64,000 nucleotides of DNA, taken from contig NZ_FNRE01000003.1 in assembly GCF_900107705.1 (NCBI RefSeq), positions 124,001-188,000 of the forward strand, in the 5' to 3' direction. A model generated the notes under the pieces. The model was not told where the DNA came from, made no database searches, and saw only the letters and a program-made list of their open reading frames with translations. Both the position numbers and the translations under genes were made by a program. Within the stretch, counting starts at the first letter, position 1. Each line of letters opens with the position of its first letter. Shown here piece by piece: positions 1 through 7,811 of this stretch. The stretch is from Prevotella sp. tc2-28 (GTDB lineage: Bacteria > Bacteroidota > Bacteroidia > Bacteroidales > Bacteroidaceae).

Positions 1-1275
1 CAAGGGACATTCGACAGGTGTACAAGGGCATTTGGTGAAAGCTTTGAAAGAAACGTTTTGACGGTATCGAATGCAGTGAAGACAATGGGTGAAAATATGG
101 ACAAGATTAATGAGAATATTGAATTACAGAAATCTGTCCTATCTAACTTTAAGTCTGATAAAGTTGCGAGAGGACTTGAAAAATACATTGAGGCAGCAGA
201 CCACTTTGTTGGAATTACCAAATCACTCAATAAGTTCGAGGAAGCTCGTCGCATGATGCTTGCAGCTACACAAGAGGTAATCAATTATCAGAACCAATAT
301 GCAGATTGGTTGCAGATTCCTCGTGAAATAGCCGTTCGAGTAAACAATATTTTGGATCGAATTAAGAATTTTGAAGAGAATATTGAACGAATTGGCGAAA
401 AATTGGCAGAAAGAGAAATTTTGGGTAATGATGTTGTCAATGCTATTAGTGACCAAGTTAATGCTATAGAAAAGAAGAGTAAGATAGCAGATAAATATTT
501 ACAGCTAGCAGATGGTCAATTAGAGGATCTTTTCAAGGAACAAACAGCAGTAATAGACCAAATGAATCATCGATATAGAGCTGCTATACAAAATCATATA
601 GATGGCTTTGAAGAGATGATGGATGAAGTTACAAGGGAATTAGAAAGACGCCATAGTATCTTTATTGATGCAATGGAAGAAAAACTCAATATCAATATAA
701 TACGTGAAGATTTCTCAAATTTAAAGAAATTGAGTGCAATTTTTGATGAAATTAAGGGCATTTCTGATGACGTATCAAGGTCAAATGATATATTGATTTC
801 TATAAACAGGAAGCAGGATGTCAGTGAAAAAGTAGATAGTAGGAATCAGCAAAAAGTAAATGAGTATATTGAAAGAGATCTGCAAAGCAGAGAAGAAATC
901 AGACAACTTCGCCAGAAAAACGAAGGCCTAAACAAAGATATAAAAGATTTGAATGAAAAAATCAGTAACCTTCTTACTGAAGTTCAAAAGCAAAAGGACT
1001 TACGTTATGAGCTGAGAGATAGATACCACAGGCCTTATACACAACCTTTAGATTGTCAATCTTTAGAACATATAGAAACAAAAGAAACGCCTTCTGGAAG
1101 TGAAATGACCACTTCTGCCAATAACTCAAATCACGAAACATTTCAAGTGAAAACAACACCATCAGATAGCGAGTCAAACGAAAGGGAAGAAGAGAAACTG
1201 GAAGATGTAAAACCAGGGAAGTGGTATAATTTGTGGAGGCTGTTAAAAAGAACTCATGAACAAAAAAACAAATAA
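1..1275 (+). CDS. MotA/ZorA-like protein, C-terminal coiled-coil tail (5' end outside window)
   Basis: The frame is open from base 1, so the gene starts upstream; the TTG at 58 is not a credible start. The visible roughly 424 residues are almost entirely charged, heptad-rich helix with no membrane segment, ending in a basic tail. Its stop overlaps the start of the MotB-like gene by 20 bp, so the two are translationally coupled. In MotA/TolQ/ExbB relatives such as ZorA, an N-terminal four-helix channel is followed by a long cytoplasmic helical tail, and this part matches such a tail. The channel domain itself is not visible. The assignment rests on the partner gene and architecture, so it is inference. 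A generic coiled-coil protein is the alternative. Confidence 0.55.
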   Translation, partial: QGTFDRCTRAFGESFERNVLTVSNAVKTMGENMDKINENIELQKSVLSNFKSDKVARGLEKYIEAADHFVGITKSLNKFEEARRMMLAATQEVINYQNQYADWLQIPREIAVRVNNILDRIKNFEENIERIGEKLAEREILGNDVVNAISDQVNAIEKKSKIADKYLQLADGQLEDLFKEQTAVIDQMNHRYRAAIQNHIDGFEEMMDEVTRELERRHSIFIDAMEEKLNINIIREDFSNLKKLSAIFDEIKGISDDVSRSNDILISINRKQDVSEKVDSRNQQKVNEYIERDLQSREEIRQLRQKNEGLNKDIKDLNEKISNLLTEVQKQKDLRYELRDRYHRPYTQPLDCQSLEHIETKETPSGSEMTTSANNSNHETFQVKTTPSDSESNEREEEKLEDVKPGKWYNLWRLLKRTHEQKNK

Positions 1276-2059
1276 CGGCTCATTTTGGCCGAGTTATGTA
1301 GACATAATGACAACCCTATTTGCCATTATGCTAGTCCTTTTTGTCGTATCATATAGTCGATTTAAAAATAGGGAGGAACTATTAGAAAGTTTGGTAGATC
1401 AATATGAAAACATTATTACTGTTTACTCTACAGTAGGAAGCATTGATTCTACTGACTATTTCAATTATTTTCAAGAACATAAAAAGCATCTTTTTACAGT
1501 TGATGTTGAGTACCAAAGTAGAGCCTACAAAGTCAACGAATTGAAATTGGATACAATTGATAAAAGAGCGGCAGACAATAAAAGAGATAGTATAATAGCG
1601 GCAGGAAAATTAATCAAGAATACAATTCTACAACTCGAAAAATCAGAAGTTTTCAATTCAAATGGAAATCTTGAGGATAATATTAAATTTCTAGTTGTTA
1701 TTGAGGGTCAATCATCAAGAGTGAAATTTGATAAAAATGATTGGGAAAACAACTTTACATTATCTTACCTAAGAGCTCAGTTCTTGAATGATTTCTGGAA
1801 AGCAAACGACGTCGACTTAGCAGCACTACCTAAATGTGAATTGATTATTTCAGGAAGCGGCGAAGGTGGTGTCCCCAGATATGTTCCAGATGACTATGAA
1901 TTAAAAAGAACATCTAAATCAGACAAAGAATATAAAGAGAAATGGAATAAAATAGAAGAAAGGAATCAACGTTTCTTAATTCATATAGTCCCTGTTATTG
2001 GAAATATTGAACTTAAAAAGAATGAAATAGACGCATACAAAAAGAGGAAAGGAAGATAA
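1256..2059 (+). CDS. MotB/ZorB-like ion-channel partner with OmpA-like periplasmic domain
   Basis: 267 residues. A short cytoplasmic N-terminus leads into one membrane helix (about residues 11-33) beginning WPSYVDIMTTLFAIMLVLF. Asp16 sits where MotB, ExbD and ZorB carry the ion-conducting aspartate. After a helical linker, residues about 140-250 look OmpA/MotB-like, with IEGQSSR, then N..LSYLRAQFLNDFW, then a final strand in RFLIHIVP; this fold normally binds peptidoglycan. It probably forms a cell-wall-anchored, ion-driven complex with the upstream gene. The start overlaps the upstream gene by 20 bp and its stop overlaps the next start (TAATG). A MotB/ZorB-type fold is fairly sure; a role in phage defence is inference. 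Confidence 0.75.
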   Translation: MNKKTNNGSFWPSYVDIMTTLFAIMLVLFVVSYSRFKNREELLESLVDQYENIITVYSTVGSIDSTDYFNYFQEHKKHLFTVDVEYQSRAYKVNELKLDTIDKRAADNKRDSIIAAGKLIKNTILQLEKSEVFNSNGNLEDNIKFLVVIEGQSSRVKFDKNDWENNFTLSYLRAQFLNDFWKANDVDLAALPKCELIISGSGEGGVPRYVPDDYELKRTSKSDKEYKEKWNKIEERNQRFLIHIVPVIGNIELKKNEIDAYKKRKGR

Positions 2060-2856
2060 TGCAAAAACCAGGACGAAACATTAACGAGGAATATGAAAAG
2101 TTATTTGGCTCTGCTAAACGAATAAATCTTTTCGATACTGAAGAAGAATACAACGAACTTCGTCAGTTTATAGTTGATCAGTCTCAAGAAATATTTGTCT
2201 CAAGTATTCTCCCTTTTGATGGAATTGAAATAATATTAAGGAAAGATTCAAAGCGAAAAAGAGAACAAATAAACAAAAGTACAGCCAAAGAAGAATTGTC
2301 TCAACTAATAAGGTTTCTGCTAGACTACTCAAATCGTGAGATTTCTGAAACACATTTATCTTTATTGAACAGAAAAACCGACCAACCTAATCCAGAAAAG
2401 TCAGAGACTCAAGATAATGTAGTAACTCTGAAAGATACCGTAACAACTAACGTGGTAGATCCGATTAAAAGAGAACAAAAAAAACAGAATAATGTAAGGT
2501 TCCCAAAAGTTGAACGCACTCCACGTTATTACTACATATCACGTGATATGGGTAGTAGATCGTGCAATGCCAAAGGAATGTATGACAAGAATAATGATAA
2601 ATTTATAATAAAGGAGGGAAGTAAGCTGGCTTATGAGGTAACTTCATCGTACAGATATACAGCCTCAGACATTAAAAGAAAGAAATTCATTCAAGAAAAT
2701 TGTGTAGGTAAATATGATAATAAACTAAAGAGGGATGCGATATGCATTTCTCCCGATGAAGCTGCTTGTTTTGTTCTAGGAGAAAAAGCTAATGGCTGGG
2801 TAGAATGGAAAAGTAAGGATGGAAAATCTCTTGAAAGTTATATAAATAAAGTCTAA
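2059..2856 (+). CDS. DUF4357 domain protein of the Zorya-like operon
   Basis: 265 residues, no signal peptide or membrane helix, so cytoplasmic. Residues 1-110 are helical and charged; 111-160 form a polar linker; residues about 165-262 match DUF4357 as I remember it: SCNAKGMYD, a GSKLAYEV strand, a Lys/Arg-rich helix, SPDEAACFVLGEKANGW and a closing EWKSKDGKSLESY. DUF4357 is often found attached to GIY-YIG nucleases and restriction-associated proteins, with no firm biochemical role. The ATG overlaps the preceding stop (TAATG), and the next start lies 2 bp after its stop, so it is co-translated with the channel genes and the nuclease. It could be a DNA-sensing or adaptor subunit, but this is speculation. 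Confidence 0.65.
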   Translation: MQKPGRNINEEYEKLFGSAKRINLFDTEEEYNELRQFIVDQSQEIFVSSILPFDGIEIILRKDSKRKREQINKSTAKEELSQLIRFLLDYSNREISETHLSLLNRKTDQPNPEKSETQDNVVTLKDTVTTNVVDPIKREQKKQNNVRFPKVERTPRYYYISRDMGSRSCNAKGMYDKNNDKFIIKEGSKLAYEVTSSYRYTASDIKRKKFIQENCVGKYDNKLKRDAICISPDEAACFVLGEKANGWVEWKSKDGKSLESYINKV

Positions 2857-2858
2857 GA

Positions 2859-3704
2859 ATGAAGAAGGTTATTATAATGTTTATAGCTTTTATTTTCGTG
2901 CTTGCATTTTTTATTGGCCAATGTAATGACGATTCGCAAAACATCTCCTATGAGGAGACTGCTGAACAGCAAATAGAGCAAAACAATATTGAGGAAAAAA
3001 GTAATGAATCTGACGAAGAACCTATTACCTCTATCGAAATTCCAAGTAGTCCTATAGATATACAAGAACTGATTCTAGTTCGTAAAGCATATACGGTATC
3101 TTATAATAAGGATACAAAATGTCCAAATTGGGTGGCATGGGAACTGACGTCTTCTCACGCTGATGGGGATTGCCCTCGATATAGCAAATACGATGAAGAC
3201 ATGGAAGTCCCTGCTCCGAGAGCGACTAACGAGGATTATCGTGGAAGTGGATGGACGCGCGGCCATATGTGTCCTGCTGGGGATAATAAGTGGGACGCAG
3301 AAGCTATGAGAGAATCGAATTTGTTATCAAATATGTGTCCTCAGCATGCAAGCCTAAATAGTGGACTTTGGAATGTTATAGAGCGTGATTGTCGTAAGTG
3401 GGCCGTCAAATATGGAGATGTCTATATTGTATGTGGACCAGTATTTTTGAATAAGGAGCACGAAACAATCGGAATGAATAAAGTAGTTGTTCCTGAAGCA
3501 TTCTTTAAAGTTATACTTCGACTTACCCCAGAACCAGCAGCAATAGGTTTTATTGTGAGAAATAATGAGGGGAAAAAGAAAAAGGATCAATTTGTCAATA
3601 CTGTGGACGATGTTGAACGAATAACAGGTATGGATTTTTTTCCTGCCTTGCCTGATAGTATTGAAAATAGTGTTGAAGCTACAGCAAGTTTATACAATTG
3701 GTAA
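2859..3704 (+). CDS. DNA/RNA non-specific endonuclease (beta-beta-alpha-metal, RGH motif) with N-terminal membrane signal
   Basis: 281 residues. Residues 3-19 are a hydrophobic segment after MKK, with a weak lipobox-like IGQC ending at Cys22, so it is either exported (lipoprotein-like) or membrane anchored. Residues 23-70 are an acidic linker. The catalytic domain spans about 75-275: TRGHMCPAGD holds the general-base histidine (His136) of the NucA/NUC1/EndA family, and LNSGLWNVIE supplies the metal-binding Asn (Asn167). The family cleaves single- and double-stranded DNA and RNA. It is coupled to its neighbours: 2 bp after the DUF4357 gene and TAATG overlap with the next. In this context it could be the effector of the MotAB/ZorAB-like complex; a plain secreted nuclease is the alternative. 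Confidence 0.8.
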   Translation: MKKVIIMFIAFIFVLAFFIGQCNDDSQNISYEETAEQQIEQNNIEEKSNESDEEPITSIEIPSSPIDIQELILVRKAYTVSYNKDTKCPNWVAWELTSSHADGDCPRYSKYDEDMEVPAPRATNEDYRGSGWTRGHMCPAGDNKWDAEAMRESNLLSNMCPQHASLNSGLWNVIERDCRKWAVKYGDVYIVCGPVFLNKEHETIGMNKVVVPEAFFKVILRLTPEPAAIGFIVRNNEGKKKKDQFVNTVDDVERITGMDFFPALPDSIENSVEATASLYNW

Positions 3705-5071
3705 TGATGAAAAACCTCTACCCTTTCCTTGCAGCGATGTTGCTGCTTTGTTTGGCACCAATGCCGTATGGCTATTTCATGTTGGTGCGTTTTGTGATGA
3801 TGGTGGCATTTGGCATCATGGCTTATCGCTATTATGTGGATAACAAGACGATAGCTTCTTATGTGTTTGGGGCATTGGCATTGTTATTCCAACCCATATA
3901 CAAAATGGCATTAGGACGAGTGGTGTGGAACGTGGTGGATGTCATCGTAGCTCTGTTACTGATTGCAATGTTCATCATGGAATGGAAAAGAGCAAAAAGG
4001 AATTACGTAGCGTATAGACCTATCGCACCAGATGATAACCAAGGACTGGATGATAATCAATTTGAATTTCAGCTGAAGGGGAAACTGGATCCAAAGGAAC
4101 TGGTATATGTGGCGAGTGAAGAGGACAAGGAACTTACTAACTTGTTTGAAACGAGGCCTGAGGTGCTTGAAGGATGGGGACAAATGATTGGGTTCCATAT
4201 TGTCTATCTTCCTCTTCTGATAAAACGTCTTAAAGAGAAAAAGGTTCTGAGGTATCGTGCTCCATACTTGGGGGACGAAGCTATTAATAACATTTCTATT
4301 GGAAATGATTTCTTACTACAGTATCTGGACAATCCTGGTGACAAGGACAAATTGAAACATGGCTTTATCCGCACTGAGAATATTCATCGGGGAGAAGATG
4401 GAAAGGACAAAGCGACTAACCGATTCTACCCATTGTCGTCAAAGAATGGCGAGCCTCTGGCTGACCAATTGCATCGTATTGGGAAACAGATTTCTGCAGA
4501 GACCTACAGAGCGGGACACTATATTGAGGGAAAGGTACAAGAAGGGGGACATGACAAAGATGATACTGAGGAACTGATGGAGGAAGTTCGTGAAAGGATA
4601 GCAAAACTAAGACAAAGGGGAATTGCTGAATATCTCTTGGAACAATTAATCCATCCGGATGACAGATTAAGCCGTTTGATTGTAACAAAGGATTATCGTA
4701 TCGTACTTCCTGACTATCAGAACTTGGAAATAAAGATGGAACCACTGGTGAAGGCTGTGTATTTGCTGTTCTTGAAGCATCCTGAAGGAATTCTTTTTAA
4801 ACAATTGCCGGAATACAGGAATGAACTGACTCTGATTTACGAAAAGCTGCGTCCTACAGGTTTGACGGAGAGGGCGATACAGAGTATTGAGGATGTGACA
4901 AACCCTTTGCTGAACTCCATCAACGAGAAGTGTGCGAGAATACGAGGTGCCTTTGTAGGTGAGTTTGATGACTACATGGCAAAGTATTACTATATTGACG
5001 GTGCTCGTGGCGAAGCCAAGAAGATTTCTCTTCCTCGGGACATGGTGACGTGGGAGGAGGAAGAGGGCTGA
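3704..5071 (+). CDS. Four-helix membrane protein (DUF6804-like) with C-terminal domain X
   Basis: I place the start at ATG 3704, overlapping the nuclease stop (TAATG); ATG 3707 is equally possible. About residues 4-95 form four closely spaced hydrophobic helices resembling the small DUF6804 membrane family. A polar middle region of about 220 residues follows. Residues about 325-452 form a domain (SRLIVTKDYRI, KAVYLLFLKHPEGI, NSINEKCARIRGAF, KKISLPRDMV) that recurs in the protein at 7212-7811. KAVYLLFLKHPEGI resembles the helix pattern of winged-helix domains, so nucleic-acid binding is possible but unproven. Coupling suggests it belongs to the preceding operon, perhaps as a membrane sensor or regulator. 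Confidence 0.6.
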   Translation: MMKNLYPFLAAMLLLCLAPMPYGYFMLVRFVMMVAFGIMAYRYYVDNKTIASYVFGALALLFQPIYKMALGRVVWNVVDVIVALLLIAMFIMEWKRAKRNYVAYRPIAPDDNQGLDDNQFEFQLKGKLDPKELVYVASEEDKELTNLFETRPEVLEGWGQMIGFHIVYLPLLIKRLKEKKVLRYRAPYLGDEAINNISIGNDFLLQYLDNPGDKDKLKHGFIRTENIHRGEDGKDKATNRFYPLSSKNGEPLADQLHRIGKQISAETYRAGHYIEGKVQEGGHDKDDTEELMEEVRERIAKLRQRGIAEYLLEQLIHPDDRLSRLIVTKDYRIVLPDYQNLEIKMEPLVKAVYLLFLKHPEGILFKQLPEYRNELTLIYEKLRPTGLTERAIQSIEDVTNPLLNSINEKCARIRGAFVGEFDDYMAKYYYIDGARGEAKKISLPRDMVTWEEEEG

Positions 5072-5094
5072 TGTAATAGGGCTGAGGTATGAAG

Positions 5095-5439
5095 TCAAAG
5101 GACTGCAGCAATCTTTCTGATTTTTTCCAAACGTTTCAAGAATGACTTGTCTTGTTTGGCCTTCTGCATATTGTAATCTGCCTGAAGACCAATCCAAATG
5201 GAGGCATTAGTACCCAAAGCGGCCTCTAATAACAAAGCATATTCTGTAGTTACAGGACGTTTGCCGTTTAGGATTTCATTGAATACGGTGTAAGATACGC
5301 CCATCTGCTGAGCCAACTCTTTTTGGGTAATTCCGCGAGCATTGATTTCGTCTTTGATCATCTCACCCGGATGTATCAGCATTGATGATGTCATATTATT
5401 GGCAGTCTTATTCTTAACCATGTTGTTTGTTGTATCCAT
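5095..5439 (-). CDS. higA: HigA-family antitoxin
   Basis: 114 residues. After a short variable N-terminus, LIHPGEMIKDEINARGITQK opens an XRE-type helix-turn-helix (about residues 20-85), continuing through QKELAQQMGVS, NEILNGKRPVTTEYALLLEAALG and WIGLQADYNM. This HPGE...LQ.DYD-type pattern is diagnostic of HigA/VapI antitoxins, which neutralise the HigB RNase and repress their own promoter. It lies 7 bp downstream of the toxin gene on the same strand, in the toxin-first order typical of higBA. It converges on the domain-X gene ending at 5071. Confidence 0.9.
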   Translation of the reverse strand: MDTTNNMVKNKTANNMTSSMLIHPGEMIKDEINARGITQKELAQQMGVSYTVFNEILNGKRPVTTEYALLLEAALGTNASIWIGLQADYNMQKAKQDKSFLKRLEKIRKIAAVL

Positions 5440-5446
5440 ACCTCAT

Positions 5447-5764
5447 TTATTTATAATGATTTGATAATTCCATGATGTTGCATATTGTGACTATTGGTTC
5501 GTCGTCTGTTTCAGTCAGTGTGAATTCAACGCGATATTGATCATTGGCTTTTACAGAGAAACGTCCTTCTTTATCACCATGCAGCGCCTCAAAGTGTAAC
5601 GACTTGAAGGGGAAAAGGTCTTCTTTGCGTTTTGCCTGAATCAGGTATTTCACAGCTTTTTGATATCCTCTGATTATTTGAGGTTGGAATCTCAGCTTCT
5701 TGATTCCTGTATCTCCCTTAGTGTAGAGCCTCTCCAAATAGTCTTCATTGAATGTTACAACCAT
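5447..5764 (-). CDS. higB: HigB-family toxin (RelE superfamily mRNA interferase)
   Basis: The reading frame extends to a TTG at 5791, but that codon lies inside the promoter box at 5789-5796, so the first transcribed start is ATG 5764, giving 105 residues beginning MVVTFNEDYLERLY. The sequence has the HigB pattern: a long helix with KAVKYLIQAKRKEDL, then SLHFEALHGD, GRFSVKANDQYRVEFTL and a final strand IVTICNIMELSNHY. HigB toxins cleave mRNA on the ribosome. It is followed after 7 bp by higA. The pair is a mobile stabilisation or abortive-infection module set between two domain-X loci. Confidence 0.88.
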   Translation of the reverse strand: MVVTFNEDYLERLYTKGDTGIKKLRFQPQIIRGYQKAVKYLIQAKRKEDLFPFKSLHFEALHGDKEGRFSVKANDQYRVEFTLTETDDEPIVTICNIMELSNHYK

Positions 5765-5788
5765 GTTGCTTATTGCTATATCTGCCTG

Positions 5789-5796
5789 CAAAGGTA
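5789..5796 (-). promoter_or_regulatory. Bacteroidota -7 box for higBA
   Basis: Reads TACCTTTG on the minus strand, matching TAnnTTTG. Its position overlaps the TTG at 5791 and therefore fixes ATG 5764 as the higB start. Confidence 0.7.
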
Positions 5797-5895
5797 AATA
5801 AAAGAAATGAAATTCGCAAATAATCGAACCGCTTTTTTAAAAATATTTCATTTTCGCAAGCCTTGCGGAGATTTTTATTTCTCATAGAATAATTG

Positions 5896-5903
5896 TACCT
5901 TTG
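5896..5903 (+). promoter_or_regulatory. -7 box for the FtsZ-like gene
   Basis: TACCTTTG lies 25 bp upstream of the ATG at 5929, matching TAnnTTTG. The higBA promoter faces the other way about 100 bp to the left, so the interval is a divergent control region. Confidence 0.7.
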
Positions 5904-5928
5904 CAGAAAATATTAAAAACGACAGGAT

Positions 5929-7215
5929 ATGCCAGACGATATTATTCCGTTTTTCGGTGAGGTGGAGGACAAGATGCAGGGCATCATCAAGGTGATTGGC
6001 GTTGGTGGTGGCGGATGCAATGCAGTGCGCAACATGTTTTTGGAGGGCGTGGGTGGCGTGACGTATGCCGTGATGAATACGGACAGTCAGTCGCTATCGC
6101 GTTCGCCGGTGCCTGTGAAGCTGATGCTGGGCAGTTCGGGACTGGGTGCCGGGGCTAACCCGGAACTGGGCAAGAAGGAGGCGGAAGCGAACCTCACGGA
6201 CATCGAGAAATTGCTGAGTGACGGCACGAAGATGGTGTTCGTAACAGCTGGCATGGGTGGTGGCACGGGAACGGGTGCTGCTCCGGTGGTGGCTAAGGTG
6301 GCTAAGGACATGGGACTGCTGACCGTTGGGGTGGTGACCATCCCGTTTAACTTTGAGAAGAAGCGCAAGATTATCAAGGCGCTGAAGGGTGTCGACGAGA
6401 TGCGTAAGAACGTGGATGCCCTGCTCATCGTGAACAACGAAAGGCTGTGCGACGTGTACTCGGATTCGGACCTCTCGGTGAAGGAGGCTTTCCAACGGGC
6501 TGACAACATCCTGATGGATGCGGTGAAGGGTATCTCGGAACTGATCACCATGCCCAGCGACGGGGGTATCAAGAGTGACTTCCGCGACGTGGAGACGACG
6601 ATGAAGAACGGTGGTGGTTCCATCATGGCAATGGGTAGGGCAAGTGGTGAGCATCGTGTGGAAAGGGCTATCCTGGACGCGCTGGACTCTCCCCTACTCT
6701 ATGGCAACGACATCGGCAAGGCGAAGCGTATCCTGTTTAACATCTACTCGAGTGACGAACATCCTATCTTCGTGCGTGAGTTGCAGGAGATTGACGATTT
6801 CTTCGACCAGCTGGACCCTAACATCGACGTGATATGGGGTACGGCGACGGATGAATCACTGGGTGAGGACGCGAAGGTGACGATACTGGCTACGGGAGTG
6901 GAAGATGAACTGCGTAGTGAGGTGAAGCAGAACGTGCATCGCAGTGACGACGACTTCTACGAGGACTTGATACCGCTAATCTATAAACCGACGAAGAAGA
7001 GTCCCACGGTGAAGGAGGTGCTTGCCGTAGACCAGAAGCTGCCTTTCGAGGTGGAGGTGAAACCGGATCCGGAGCCTGCCGTGAAGGTGGAGGAACATAA
7101 GCAGGTGGAGGAGCCTAAGCCTGTGGTGGAAGAAGAGGCGGAAGTGCAACAGCCTACCATCATCGACAAATGGAAGACTTGGCTGAACGGTTTCATGAAG
7201 GAGATGACGGAATGA
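5929..7215 (+). CDS. Divergent FtsZ-family tubulin-like GTPase
   Basis: 428 residues. The GTPase core spans about 18-330: IIKVIGVGGGGCNAV, NTDSQSL, the tubulin signature GGGTGTGAAP (about 110-119), and the NNERL nucleotide contact. The T7 synergy loop (about 213-221) reads GIKSDFRDV where typical FtsZ has GxxNxDFADV: both acidic residues are present but the Asn is Lys. The C-terminus is a Pro/Glu/Val-rich linker ending in an amphipathic helix (IIDKWKTWLNGFMKEM) instead of the usual FtsA/ZipA-binding peptide. No dcw-cluster genes lie nearby; the next gene is coupled by ATGA. This suggests a second, specialised FtsZ rather than the division protein, though the rest of the genome cannot be seen. 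Confidence 0.8.
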   Translation: MPDDIIPFFGEVEDKMQGIIKVIGVGGGGCNAVRNMFLEGVGGVTYAVMNTDSQSLSRSPVPVKLMLGSSGLGAGANPELGKKEAEANLTDIEKLLSDGTKMVFVTAGMGGGTGTGAAPVVAKVAKDMGLLTVGVVTIPFNFEKKRKIIKALKGVDEMRKNVDALLIVNNERLCDVYSDSDLSVKEAFQRADNILMDAVKGISELITMPSDGGIKSDFRDVETTMKNGGGSIMAMGRASGEHRVERAILDALDSPLLYGNDIGKAKRILFNIYSSDEHPIFVRELQEIDDFFDQLDPNIDVIWGTATDESLGEDAKVTILATGVEDELRSEVKQNVHRSDDDFYEDLIPLIYKPTKKSPTVKEVLAVDQKLPFEVEVKPDPEPAVKVEEHKQVEEPKPVVEEEAEVQQPTIIDKWKTWLNGFMKEMTE

Positions 7216-7811
7216 CGGACGAGATGCACAGCACGCCGGAGGAGGTTGCAGGGCAGATCAAACGACTGGTCGAGCAACTGCAGGCAGCAGGCAGGAAGGA
7301 CTTGCTGCTGAAGGCTATTGGTGCGCCTATGCTGGAGGAGTTGCGCATCGAGGCGGCTAAGGCGAAGCTGAGCAGACTGCTGATCACGAAGGACTACCGG
7401 TTCTACCTGGTGGACTATCAGAACAGGGAGGTGGAACTGCAACCTGTTCACAAGGCGGTGTACCTGTTGTTCCTGGCGCATCCGGAGGGCATCGAGTTCA
7501 AACGGCTGGGAGACTACAGGGAGGAACTGACACGATACTATATGGCAACAGCCAAACTGTTGGACAAGGAGAAAATCATAGAGGGGGTTGACCACTTGGT
7601 GAACCCACTGGACAATGCCATCAACGAGAAGTGCTCGCGCATCAAGAAGGTGTTTCTCGACATGATGGATGAATACACGGCGAGCTACTACATCATCAGC
7701 GGACATACGCAGAAGCGCATAGCGGGGTCGAACCGCATCTGGTATGAGCGTCTGAAGGTGATTACCCTTCCGCGTGAACTTGTTTTAGCAACTGGACTGC
7801 TTCCTGAATAG
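7212..7811 (+). CDS. Domain-X protein coupled to the FtsZ-like gene
   Basis: I use ATG 7212, which overlaps the FtsZ-like stop in an ATGA; an in-frame ATG 42 bp upstream lies inside ftsZ. The 199-residue product has a helical N-terminus (EEVAGQIKRLVEQL) and then domain X (about 55-195): SRLLITKDYRFYLVDYQN, KAVYLLFLAHPEGIEF, NAINEKCSRIKKVF and ITLPRELV. The same landmarks occur at the C-terminus of the membrane protein at 3704-5071. No signal or membrane helix is seen. Coupling implies it works with the FtsZ-like GTPase, possibly as a DNA- or membrane-linked partner. The 3' end overlaps the convergent mfd by 50 bp. Function unknown. Confidence 0.7.
   Translation: MTDEMHSTPEEVAGQIKRLVEQLQAAGRKDLLLKAIGAPMLEELRIEAAKAKLSRLLITKDYRFYLVDYQNREVELQPVHKAVYLLFLAHPEGIEFKRLGDYREELTRYYMATAKLLDKEKIIEGVDHLVNPLDNAINEKCSRIKKVFLDMMDEYTASYYIISGHTQKRIAGSNRIWYERLKVITLPRELVLATGLLPE

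Noticed and set aside
1..5071. Flagellar or gliding motor instead of a defence operon
   Set aside because: No flagellar or gliding genes are near, and a nuclease and DUF4357 protein are coupled to the pair; the alternative is kept only as a caution because the channel part is out of view.
5765..5791. Extended higB start at TTG 5791
   Set aside because: This codon lies inside the promoter box, so it would not be transcribed.
6981..7706. Minus-strand frame of 241 codons opposite the FtsZ-like and domain-X genes
   Set aside because: Shadow of GC-rich coding sequence; no domain and no start signals.
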